NCBI RefSeq assembly: GCF_000315915.1
Contig: NC_020186.1
Location: 2,108,001-2,172,000, forward strand
DNA length: 64,000 nt
Direction: 5' to 3'
DNA from: Henningerozyma blattae CBS 6284
Taxonomy: Eukaryota; Ascomycota; Saccharomycetes; Saccharomycetales; Saccharomycetaceae
The notes under the pieces are model-generated. The model had not been told where the DNA came from, searched no databases, and worked only from the letters and a program-made list of their open reading frames with translations. Shown piece after piece: positions 20,601 through 30,425 of this stretch (position 1 is the first letter of the stretch; every line of letters begins with the position of its first letter). The position numbers were made by a program, and so were the translations under genes.

Positions 20601-21480
20601 GTAGGTAACAATGGATTTGAATCTATTGTAAAATTAGTACCGTTTGTATATGCACTACTGTTAATACTAGTATTTGTATTATGTGATAATAAATCATGGT
20701 CTGTATTAAGTAATTCTTGAGCCAAGAAATATCTTCTAAATAACTTTGCATCCTTTTTCTTTTTTATGACTTTAATATAATGTGGATCTGCTAAATAATC
20801 TTCAAATTGATCGATATCTAATATACTTAAAATATCTCTATTGTTAGATGTTGCACTATTACTTAATACATTTTCATCCATTATAAGATTGTGAATTGTG
20901 GTAGGCTCCATTGAACCATTAAGTGAATTTGAATTTAATTTGGGAGTCGATGTGGAAGCTAAATTAGTTGTACTAATTAAAGGATTTTCATGACTCATTG
21001 AAATTAAATGCTTTCTAATTTCTGAAAACGAAGTTCTATGTATGAAACTATTACTTACGTTTGTGGAAGTTGACTTTGAATTATTATTATTATTATTACT
21101 ACTATTATTATTACCATTATTTGTATTAGTATTCGTATTAGGAGTATGGATATGCGGAGTATTAGAACTAAAGTCAAAACTTTTTCTATTAAATCTTAAA
21201 GGTTGCATATCGTATAAGGAATTTAAATATTCTTCTGTATTCGATTTACTTGATTTTTTTTCTTGGAAGTTTTTGAATGTGTGCTCAAATTGGAGGTACT
21301 CTGACGATTATTCAAATTTGGAGTAGTATTAGTACTACTACTGTTATTATTACTTCGATTACTATTAAACGATTGAGGTGTTGTTGGATTTATTGAATTT
21401 CTTCTGCCATTGAATGCGGAATGGAAACTACTGTAAGATGACCGTGGTACATCTAAAGAACGAGAAGGTTCCTTCATCAT
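17687..21480 (-). CDS. DGR2: WD-repeat protein Dgr2/YMR102C family (frameshift in N-terminal region)
   Basis: This is a large, uncharacterised WD40 protein conserved as the S. cerevisiae ohnologue pair DGR2 (YKL121W) and YMR102C. Blocks such as YLADPHYIKVIKKKKDAKLF, the WD repeats (SMDKTVKIWHMNRSNSLKTF, HPDFVTSVKFCPNDDRFF) and the C-terminal zinc-ribbon-like CxxC...CxxCG ending ILNKLR match the family. Long Asn/Ser/Gln runs inflate it to about 1264 residues (Dgr2 852). The frame from 21480 (MMKEPSRSLDVPRSSYSSF) breaks at 21223. The main frame has its first Met at 21208 but is open upstream as KSNTEEYLNSLYD. One extra base in the 8-T run at 21254-21261 joins the two. Synteny fits either ohnologue. 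Confidence 0.88.
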
Positions 21481-22739
21481 ATCTATAACTTTTGAAACGT
21501 TTGAAGACTGGGGATCAGCTATAATTCGTATAAATATAATAGACCACTTGAAATAAAAAAGAAATAAAAATAAAAAAGATTGAAAAAGTAATTGAAATCA
21601 GTATGTGGATATGCTAAGATATTACCACAGTGACAATAATTGGTAGACGGTTTGAGCTGGCGGTAACAGCTTTTTATTAGGCGGTAATTGTATTACAAAT
21701 CCAACTTTGGATTATAAATCGTATAACAATATTTCAATCTTTTTCGTTCCTTTTATGGCTGTCTATTAATAGAATATAATGTGACAACACGATGCAATAA
21801 TAATTCTCTTTATGTTTTATGTTTTTAGAATGAATTCTTAAGTTGGATTAGTATATTATTTATTATACGAGATCAAGGGATTTTCCAAACAACGGCTGAT
21901 TTAATAAAATGAAAAAAATAAAGTAAAGTAGTTTCAACAAAAAATAAATAAAAGGTAGGATTTAATAGTATAATACAATAGTATAATACAGCAATGGTGT
22001 ATTAAACAGTGGTTGGAGTGGCGGGTTTAGAAGTGCAATGATGGCTTAGAGCACTTATAGATTTTATGAAAATCTAAGCTTGGTAATAAGCTGAAAAATA
22101 AAGTTTGTTACGAAGATTTCAGTATCTCCAGAAACAATCAAATTGTAATGGAATAGGAAATCTTAAAAAAAAAAACAAAAAAAAAGGCTATATATCCTTT
22201 TTTAATGTTTAAGTATAATTTAGTTTGATTTGATCTAAGGAAATATAGCAGCCGTAAAGAGGAAAAGTGAGTATTGAAAAAATCAATAAAGAGAAATCCG
22301 CGGAGTATTGCAGGCGCTTCAGAAGGAATAGGAATCCGATAGAAACTTTATCAAATAAGAAACTAAGTAAATAAAGGAAAGCCAGATATTATGAAATGAT
22401 GTCTCCACTTAAAGTAGAAACCGTAGTATAAGAATACTGGAATTGGTATTTGTTAAAGTTTTATGTAGATTTATATGTATATGAATATGGAAGATGGATA
22501 TGAATATGAATATGAATATGAATATGAATATGAATATGAATGTGAATGTGAATGTGAATGTGAATGCGAATGTGAAAATAGTAGATGAAACTATAAGATT
22601 TAATAGGTCACTGTACTAATACAAACTAAACAAAGCAATATTTCTAAAGCCTCTATGAACAATAGAAATTGGCTCTGTTTTACTGGGCTGAGTATGAGAG
22701 AGAAAGAGTGTTACCACAAGCTGCTTTTAGGGAGGCCAA
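21481..22739. other. Promoter side of DGR2 and AT-rich intergenic region
   Basis: AT-rich sequence with a GGCGGTAA direct repeat near 21658-21686. No ORF with protein-like composition is seen. Confidence 0.5.
22495..22575. repeat. GAATAT/GAATGT hexanucleotide tandem repeat
   Basis: About 13 copies. The GAATAT copies give way to GAATGT in the second half. Confidence 0.85.
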
Positions 22740-23660
22740 TGTCTAATTAAAGTTTAAAATCTACAAATAGTACCTTTATTTTATTTGTTTTTCTTTCAAT
22801 TGCAAATGGTTTTTCTAGCAAGCCCTCAGTGAGCGAGCCCTGAAGCCACTTAGAAACAAGTGTACCGAAGCTAAGAGACAAAACGTAAGCTTCTAATGCA
22901 CTGCCTAAGCAACTAACTAACAAACGGTCGTAAATGGAAGATGATCGTAGCGTAGGAGTACGGAACAGAAGCGGCAACTACAGGATCATACGTGGCTTAT
23001 GTGTTGCAAACGTAATCCACAAAAAAAACAAACGAAAAACACATGCCTAACAAGCACTCGTTCTACCTGTTCAGTCTCGCACCGTCTCCTGCACATCCAA
23101 TGATCTAGCACCAGCAGTTTATGATTTGCGAGATTTCAGTAGTTGATTCTTTCTTCACTGTTTTCCTACACTTGCGGAGGTTCAGCCATCATCCAAATCT
23201 GGTGCTTACCCAGAGACTACAGGACAACACAAGGGTACCCACTACCCAATACCGATCGCCAAAATATCGACCCTCTCTGCCTTAATGTGAAGGCACTTAC
23301 GTTTCCTCGGTGTTTTACTGGAGCCCAGTGTTTTTTAGTATCACACTCTGGTTGTGTGCTGCAGCCATTTCTGGAACTTGATGGTGTGTGTGTGTGTCTC
23401 TGCCAATATCCGCTATCCGAAGAATGTTCGGTAACCCGTTTTTGGTTTTTTTGCCATGTATGGCTGAGATTGGTCCAGATCAGGCTTACCTCAACACGAC
23501 AGATTAACGCGTCATAACAAATCGGTGAACGTAAATGGCTTCGGCACTTACTGTTATATCCGCGGATGCCAATGACAATATAAAATGGATAAATGGATAA
23601 CTATGTATTCCATGGTTCGAATCTTCCGTGGAACGTGTAATACTTGTTTGGGTCAGAAGG
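22740..23660. other. Unassigned GC-raised block, candidate non-coding RNA locus
   Basis: This roughly 0.9 kb block reads at about 50% G+C where I counted (23041-23100 and 23221-23280), inside a 2.9 kb gap that is otherwise strongly AT-rich. The longest frames (76 codons at 22747-22977 minus; 124 codons at 23143-23517 plus) are Cys/Leu-rich and not protein-like. Short inverted repeats occur, including GTGAAGGCAC/GTGCCTTCAC-type pairing and an 8 bp hairpin at 23609-23633. A (GT)7 tract lies at about 23383-23397. I could not match it to any yeast snRNA, RNase P/MRP, SRP or telomerase RNA from memory. Confidence 0.35.
23609..23633 (+). other. Hairpin with a Pol III B-box-like loop
   Basis: TTCCATGG pairs with CCGTGGAA (one G-U) around the loop TTCGAATCTT. 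GGTTCGAATC is a perfect B-box consensus, yet no tRNA can be folded around it. A T-run terminator lies at about 23780-23792. Confidence 0.3.
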
Positions 23661-24412
23661 TTCGCCACTGAGGCATGAGATAAATTTAATTATCTAAATT
23701 AAACCATAATGTAATAAGAATGTTATAATTTAAAATGTAATTGCATAATGACTAGTTTTATTGCAATTGACTATTACAATTTTTTTTTTTTTATTTAAAC
23801 TTGTTCTAAAAGAATAGAAGGTCGGGAATTCAAGCGGTTATTCTTTCTAATCTCAAGATTTGTACCGTATTTATACCCTTTACCGGTGGCGAAAAATACG
23901 GAGTAATAAGGGATTGGCGCCCTCGGACTTTTCCTCTTTAGGATATACTGCCGTATATAAATATATGTAGAAGTGATGTTATATTATATTATATTGGAAT
24001 TAAAAAAATTATTACATAAATATATATGAAAAAATCTCTCTGACTAGTTTAATTGGATTAGATAATTTACTTGGTGATATTAGTATTGATTACTGCAAAA
24101 AGTAAAATCGTGTACATTATCGTATATATTATATACATTTCCAATATTATATAAATTAAAAAAAATAAAAGTAGTCAAGTCAAATCTCTCTTATTATTCA
24201 AATCTCGATTCCTTTCATAACTAAAGGAAAGTCTTAATGATTTTTCTAAATCCGACTGTAGGTAGGGTAATTCTCCCATTCAAGAATTGACGAAATTAAA
24301 CTATAGTAATATATCAAGAAAAATTCAAATTTGAAAATATATAGATGTATAACTAAAAATATTAAATACACGTAAGTAAAAAAACAACCTCATCACCATC
24401 CAATCATATAAC
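23661..24412. other. AT-rich upstream region of SRP21
   Basis: AT-rich sequence with T-runs and TA-runs (e.g. 23781-23792). One short GC patch lies at 23880-23935. No gene is seen. Confidence 0.5.
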
Positions 24413-24977
24413 ATGTCGGTAAAACCAATTGACACATATATTCAAGATTCAGTACGATTATTCCAAGTATCGCCTTCCACTTCCACTATCACCATCACTT
24501 ATAAGACTAAAAAAGACAAACTAAATAAAAAAGAAAAAGAAACTGATGAACAAATAAAATCTACGAAGACTCAACCAGTCAATTCAGTATCTTTCGTTAC
24601 TACAAACAACCAAACTTCTACTCATTACTCTTTTGAAACTAGAAAAACAAAAGATGTATCCAGACTATTATCTGCTTTAGGCCCAAGAGGTGTAACAATA
24701 AATTTGACCAAATTGGAAAAAAAAATAAAGTTTTGAAACCAATAAATAAAAAAAAAATTCAGCACATGTTGTAGGTATCAGTTCTATTCTAGTCAATAAA
24801 TATGTCAAGAAACAATTGGATGAAAATGAACTAGAGAAGAAAAAATCTAAATCAAAATTGAATACACAATCCACTGCCACTACCACAACAACGCCAAATG
24901 ATAATTCTTCATCGCCTGCAAATACTTCTTCAAATAAATCCAAGAAGAAGTCCAAGAAATCAAAAAAGAGACGTTAA
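24413..24977 (+). CDS. SRP21: Signal recognition particle subunit Srp21 (two frameshifts at poly-A)
   Basis: Srp21 is the yeast SRP subunit related to Srp9, needed for SRP assembly and co-translational targeting to the ER. The N-terminus MSVKPIDTYIQDSVRLFQV and the block TRKTKDVSRLLSALGPRGV are near-identical to S. cerevisiae Srp21. As printed, the frame ends at TGA 24734-24736. The family C-terminus is present in another frame: HVVGISSILVNKYVKK corresponds to the yeast DIVGLATLIVN region, and the basic end SKKSKKRR stops at 24975-24977. Adding one A to each of the A-runs 24717-24725 and 24748-24757 gives a continuous protein of about 188 residues (yeast 167). It neighbours DGR2 and SSH4, as in S. 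cerevisiae. Confidence 0.92.
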
Positions 24978-25394
24978 TTTTTAGTTTTATATTCTCTCTC
25001 TCCCTACTTCATCATAAATTTTATATAGAACCATTATATAAATAATCATCTACATTAAAAATCATTTCAAAAATATGCTTTTACGCAAACATTGTCACAA
25101 AAAATTCTTAATCTCTTAAAATTATTACTAGAATCTGTTATACAATTTATCATATAGTTTTATAAAGAATATGTTCAATATATCCAAATATCGGCTAAGA
25201 TACAAGATAATATAACGAGAAAAACAATTATATGGAAATACTAATAATTAAAAATTGGATGCAGAAAGTATGATGTTCGAATCATATGAACATATGTGTT
25301 GAAGAATATGATATGAGGATGAGATGTGAAAAACAAACAAACAAACAACCTAGAATAATAATAACGACTCGAATATTAGCTTAATATGGATGAT
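24978..25394. other. SRP21-SSH4 convergent intergenic region
   Basis: AT-rich, with an AAAC tetranucleotide run at 25331-25347. No gene is seen. Confidence 0.6.
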
Positions 25395-27158
25395 TTATGA
25401 ACTAACAAAATCTAACTTAATGTCTTCTACCTCTTTTACCTTTCTTTTTATTTTTTTATTCTTTGTTTTCTTCCCAGAGGGTGTTTTTTTTATTAAAGTA
25501 CTAGTGGGATCATCATTAATATTATCGTTATTATCAGCATGACTTTCATCATTATTAGTAGATACTGTATTTAAAAGCGGAGTATTTTCATCTTGTTCAT
25601 CTGTTTCGTTTTGCATATCTAATATTGTTTTCGCATTGAACTGAACATCAGTGTTTTGATCCGATTCCGTTACAGAGGTGCCTCTTCCAGAATCTAAACC
25701 TCTACGTGACGACCCACCTTCTGTGCTATTATTGGTTGTTGTTGGCTGTCTTTGAAGTGCTGCGTTACTTGTAGACATCCCAACATCGACTTCTTCATCA
25801 TCGAACAAATAATTTGGTGGTAGATCATCACCCTTCTGTAAAACTAAATCTTTTTTAGTTTCTTCTCCATTATAAGATGGTGGAATACCAATATCACCAA
25901 AAACTTTACCAAAACTATATTTTTTCACATTTGCTTCAATGAAAACAAATCCAATTTGCCCTAAATTGACCTGTAGTTCAACTTCATCACTTTCTACTAA
26001 ATTATTACTATCTTTAACATCAAATGTTCTATCTAGCTTTTCAGGCAATGATATATCTTGGCCGTTTGATAGTGCATCTCTTAGTTCAACATTATCTGGA
26101 TCTTCTAATAAACCATCTCTCGTATATGTTCTGGTATATGAGGCATTCATTGCACCTATACTAACAAATAAATCAATAGCAATATTTTCCGCTACATCCA
26201 TTAGTTTTTTACCATTATGGGTGATGAAAATAGAACCGTATTTGTATCGATAACCAAAACCAACAACATCCCCTTCTTGCAATTTAGGTAGTAAAGTATT
26301 TGCGGTAAATGGGTTATTAACTCTTAATTTACCTGTGGATTCGTAGGCAATTGAATATTTTGACATACCAGGAATTCTAAAATATGGATAAGGTGCGGTA
26401 ACTAAACCTATGCTAAAGATAGTATTTGAAGGTTTTGGAAACTTATAAATTTTAACTTCAAAATAAACTGCATCCCTTTTATTTATTGGTAATGGATAAT
26501 TCGAAATTGTACTGGAACTTTGATTATTCTTAGTAAACAAAATATCCAATTTATCTTGCACCAAAAAACTGGGTAGAAAATTCCCATTTATATCAACATT
26601 ATCATTAATACTTGGTAGAAAGAAGTAACTTTGAATACCTCGATCTTTAATAAATCTTAAATCACTCTTGTGTAAATAAGTACCTAGTTCTTTAATTATT
26701 GGTGGTACCATCTTATTATATTCTTTAGATCTTTTATACAAAGCAACTTCAAAATTAGACATTTTTGGTAGCTCAGTCTGTTCTCTTTCTCTCAAATGTT
26801 CTGCATCATCAAATCTACCCGGTGAAGTGAAACTAGAGTCTAATAGCAAGCCTGGCTTCTTTTTCCCTAGTAACATATGCATGGACCTCATACGTCTTGT
26901 ATGAGAGGCACCATTATTATTTGCCTCCATATCAAACTCATCTTCATCTTCTCCTGTTAACATAACATAAAGCCCGGCTACAACTAAAACTATCATTATG
27001 ACAGTAAAAGTAATAGATAAACTTATCAAAAATGCCAAGTTTACAGCTTCTGGCTGACTACCACCATCATAAGGTTCAGGTAGAACTTCAACATTCAGAG
27101 ATTTATCACTACGGAATACACGCTGTATGTCTTGTCCAATAGTATCTTTAATAAACAT
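25395..27158 (-). CDS. SSH4: Rsp5 adaptor Ssh4 (vacuolar/endosomal SPRY protein)
   Basis: Ssh4 is a membrane adaptor that recruits the ubiquitin ligase Rsp5 to vacuolar and endosomal cargo for multivesicular-body sorting. The 587-residue product (S. cerevisiae 579) has one membrane segment at about 43-68 (LAFLISLSITFTVIMIVLVVAGLYVML) and a SPRY domain at about 230-390 (YFEVKIYKF, GLVTAPYPYFRIPG, YSIAYESTGKLRVN, GDVVGFGYRY, FITHNGKKL). It continues to a conserved GQIGFVFIEANVKKYSFG block. A PPSY motif (GIPPSYNGEE) follows, with PPNY (DLPPNYLF) soon after; both are PPxY Rsp5-binding motifs. The C-tail is Asn/Asp/Lys-rich. The Ear1 paralogue is a less likely alternative because synteny is that of YKL124W. 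Confidence 0.93.
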   Translation of the reverse strand: MFIKDTIGQDIQRVFRSDKSLNVEVLPEPYDGGSQPEAVNLAFLISLSITFTVIMIVLVVAGLYVMLTGEDEDEFDMEANNNGASHTRRMRSMHMLLGKKKPGLLLDSSFTSPGRFDDAEHLREREQTELPKMSNFEVALYKRSKEYNKMVPPIIKELGTYLHKSDLRFIKDRGIQSYFFLPSINDNVDINGNFLPSFLVQDKLDILFTKNNQSSSTISNYPLPINKRDAVYFEVKIYKFPKPSNTIFSIGLVTAPYPYFRIPGMSKYSIAYESTGKLRVNNPFTANTLLPKLQEGDVVGFGYRYKYGSIFITHNGKKLMDVAENIAIDLFVSIGAMNASYTRTYTRDGLLEDPDNVELRDALSNGQDISLPEKLDRTFDVKDSNNLVESDEVELQVNLGQIGFVFIEANVKKYSFGKVFGDIGIPPSYNGEETKKDLVLQKGDDLPPNYLFDDEEVDVGMSTSNAALQRQPTTTNNSTEGGSSRRGLDSGRGTSVTESDQNTDVQFNAKTILDMQNETDEQDENTPLLNTVSTNNDESHADNNDNINDDPTSTLIKKTPSGKKTKNKKIKRKVKEVEDIKLDFVSS

Positions 27159-27960
27159 GTTTGTGAGAATTATATTTGTATTTTTGTGAATATCCGTGCA
27201 AATACAAGTTATGCTAGGCCTCCAGAACTATGAATTTTTATTGTTTCAAATATTTTTTTATTATTTCTAATATTTTTAATTATTTTCAAATTAATAATTT
27301 TATCTCGTTAAAATTTAGGTAATGTGCCTTTTATCAAGTAGGAGTTAATTAAAGGAAGGAATCGCTGGAAGTCTTTAAGATCAAAAAGATGACTTAAACT
27401 AAGTATGCCACTTGATGAAATTAAGTAGGAGGATTTAAGCTTATTCAGTTGATATTTGGGTTTAAGTATTTGTTCTTAGGAACGATAAAGAAAATTACAG
27501 GCTTTCTTTTTTAAATTGAAATCAATTTAGCGTTAAACTGGTTTTCCAGCTTCAAACAATGGGCCTAAATGGAAATGACTGTTTTGAGTGGAAAAACTAT
27601 ATTTTTCTATATCTGGTCCGCACGGATGTTCTTTAAAACACGGCGCTACCTTATGAGGAAATTTAAAAATATTGTTGCAATATTAACAAAATCAAATATA
27701 TACCTAATTAGTAGATATAATAATTATCATGATCAATAATTCTATTGAGTGTGTTGTTTAGATTTGCAATGGTTCTAATTGAATAAATTAGTTTTGTATA
27801 ATTACATAAGCATTATTGTTACAAAAATGTTATAAAATATGTTAAATTAAATGAGCTGTGTAAAAGCTGCAACTTGAGGGACATTAAATGATTTGGTATG
27901 ACATAATAAAAAGAACGACGAATAGTAATCTGAAATCAGTTTTTTATAGGTTTACCGAGA
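27159..27960. other. SSH4 promoter and PGM 3' flank
   Basis: AT-rich sequence with no gene. In the S. cerevisiae XI order this interval would hold RRN3 and YPK1. I see no remnant of either. Confidence 0.6.
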
Positions 27961-29670
27961 TTAAGTCTTGACAGTTGGTTCATCAGAGCCTAAAATTTCC
28001 TTGAATTTTAAGAATTTTAGAACACTCTTAATGACTGGTTTCAAGAAATCATCAGCAGCTTCTTGGTATTTCTTAGAATCATCTGTATATTGTTCCACAT
28101 ACATTCTAATAGTTGCACCTGAAGAACCAGTACCGGATAATCTCAAAACTAATCTAGCACCATTGGAGAATTTGATAAATAAACCTTGGTTCTTAGAAAC
28201 AGAACCATCTAAATCAGTATAAGAGAAATCACCACAATCTGCGATCTTTAGGGATTCATCTGCTGGGAATACTGAACCAATAGCATCTGACTTAGAAATA
28301 AAGTTCTTTAAAATGTCAACGATTTCATTAGCAGTTTCAGATTTGATGTTTTCAAAATCGTAACGAGTGAAGAAAGTACGACCATACTTAGCCCAGAATT
28401 CATCTTGAATTGTCTTTAAAGAAGCATCTCTTTCTGGATGTTTCTTGTTGTAAATGGCCAAGATGTTCAACCAAGCCATAATAGCCCAAACACCATCCTT
28501 TTCTCTGACATGATTAGAACCTGTACCGAAGGATTCTTCACCACAAATAGATAGCTTATTTTCATCGAATAATTTACAGAAGAATTTCCAACCGGTTGGA
28601 ACTTCATAACAATTCAAATTATGTTCTTTAGCAACTCTATCAATGGCACTAGATGTAGGGAATGAACGAGCTAAACCATAGATACCTTGTTTAGCAAAGT
28701 AAGGGATTTCAGAGGCATATTCGGCAATAATAGCAACAGAATCACCTGGAGAAACGAAAGTTGGACCGTAACCGTAAATCATATTTCTATCACCATCACC
28801 ATCAGATGCAGCACCAAATTCAATTTTTTCCTTGTCGACTCTGCTAACTAGAGTTTTTGCGTAAGTTAAATTTGGATCTGGGTGCAAACCACCGAAATCT
28901 GGTTTTGGAACGTAGTTTTGCAAAACTTCATCAGCTGGCAAACCGAATTCATCGGCAAATATAGCCTTACCATATGGACCAGTGACACCGTTCAATGAAT
29001 CGAATAATAACTTCCAATTTTTGGTTTCGCGTTGGGAAACAATGAATTTCTTAATCAATGGGAAATCAAAAATTTCCTTCATATATTTAACATAAGCTTC
29101 AGTACTATCGATGATATCCACCAACAAATTACCGTATTTTTTATTTTCAACGATAGTAGCTAAATCTAATTCTGGGAAATCATTGACAATTTTGTAATCA
29201 GTCAATTTTTTTGAAGCTTCCCAAATAGCATCAGTAACAGCTTCTGGAGCTGGAGCACCGTTGCCTAAATTATATTTGATACCTAAATCGTTAGTTGGAC
29301 CACCTGGGTTATGAGAAGCAGTTAAAATGATACCACCAGTAACTTTATCTTTATAAGTTCTAATAATATGAGAAGCAGCTGGAGTTGACAAAATACCGTT
29401 TTGACCAATAATCAATTTTTTAACACCATTAGCGGCACCAATAGCAGCAATTTTGTTCATGATAACATCGTTATAGAAACGACCGTCACCACCTACAACC
29501 AAAGTTGCGTCTTTAGAGCCTTCTGGGATAGCATCCATAATGGCTTGGATAAAATTCTCGGTATAATTTGGTTCATCCATGAAGACCTTAGTCTTCTTTC
29601 TTAAACCAGAAGTACCTGGCTTTTGGTCTTGGTATGGCTTTGTTGGAATGGTTTGGATTTCAGCTACCAT
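27961..29670 (-). CDS. PGM1/PGM2: Phosphoglucomutase
   Basis: The enzyme interconverts glucose-1-phosphate and glucose-6-phosphate in the cytosol, serving galactose use and glycogen, trehalose and cell-wall precursors. The 569-residue length is that of yeast Pgm1/Pgm2 (570/569). The catalytic phosphoserine motif TASHNPGG has Ser119. The Mg-binding loop SDGDGDRN, the sugar-binding GEESFGTGSNHVREKDG and the phosphate-binding RLSGTGSSGATIR are all intact. Its neighbours fit both PGM2 (beside YKU80) and PGM1 (beside PMU1), because the two S. cerevisiae tracks are merged here. Confidence 0.97.
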   Translation of the reverse strand: MVAEIQTIPTKPYQDQKPGTSGLRKKTKVFMDEPNYTENFIQAIMDAIPEGSKDATLVVGGDGRFYNDVIMNKIAAIGAANGVKKLIIGQNGILSTPAASHIIRTYKDKVTGGIILTASHNPGGPTNDLGIKYNLGNGAPAPEAVTDAIWEASKKLTDYKIVNDFPELDLATIVENKKYGNLLVDIIDSTEAYVKYMKEIFDFPLIKKFIVSQRETKNWKLLFDSLNGVTGPYGKAIFADEFGLPADEVLQNYVPKPDFGGLHPDPNLTYAKTLVSRVDKEKIEFGAASDGDGDRNMIYGYGPTFVSPGDSVAIIAEYASEIPYFAKQGIYGLARSFPTSSAIDRVAKEHNLNCYEVPTGWKFFCKLFDENKLSICGEESFGTGSNHVREKDGVWAIMAWLNILAIYNKKHPERDASLKTIQDEFWAKYGRTFFTRYDFENIKSETANEIVDILKNFISKSDAIGSVFPADESLKIADCGDFSYTDLDGSVSKNQGLFIKFSNGARLVLRLSGTGSSGATIRMYVEQYTDDSKKYQEAADDFLKPVIKSVLKFLKFKEILGSDEPTVKT

Positions 29671-30425
29671 GATGATTGTTGTTAGCTTATTTTAATGTTC
29701 TGAGTTCTTGCTAGATTAATAAGTTCGTAAAACGAAGAATGTGAAAATTTAATTTGAATCTAAAGACTTTTAATTATATTTCACAAAGTTGAAAAATGCA
29801 AAGTATTTATAACCTTTTTTTGGTCGTTGTTTTAGGTATTTTTCAGTGAATTTCGTGTTGACCCCGCCCTTAGAAAAATTCGATTGGCACCAATAATCCC
29901 TAGATTTGTCGGGAAAATAACAATAATAGAATGGTGAAAAATATTATTTTGAAATACTTTTTCTATGATAATTTTGAATTATTATATAATAAAGAATGAC
30001 GGATAAATATCAAAGATTGATAAACAAATCCACACATTGAACTATATATATACGACATACGTATTATGATACCATTGTTAGGAATCGCGATTCTGAATTT
30101 ATAAGTTGGGGGCTGCTTGCCTACTGATGGCTAATGAACGGACCAACCAGAACCGAAGCTCGGACCACAGTGGGCCGAAGAATGGCAAGAAGTATGTATA
30201 GACTAATTAAATTTTTCTAGTTGACAATACCAACTAACTTATAAGGTCATTAAGGTATAATAGGACTTTATTTTGAAAGTGATTTGTCAATTAGTGGCAA
30301 TAGCAAACAATTAAATATGCCTCGGAATATGTTAGTCCGAAAATTTGAGTCCAGTAAAGGTGAATAGAACAATATTAGCACACAAATGTACAAGTCAACA
30401 TATAATATTATACTTATGGTAGCAA
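29671..30425. other. PGM promoter and YKU80 3' flank
   Basis: AT-rich apart from a small patch of higher G+C at 30085-30195 that includes the palindrome AATCGCGATT. No ORF is seen and no LTR could be confirmed. Confidence 0.5.

Noticed and set aside
23600..23670. tRNA gene suggested by GGTTCGAATC
   Set aside because: The T-stem does not pair as in tRNA, and no acceptor, D or anticodon arm can be built on either strand.
30060..30200. Solo LTR or transposon remnant suggested by TGTTAGGAAT
   Set aside because: No matching TG...CA ends, target duplication or known Ty LTR sequence could be seen.
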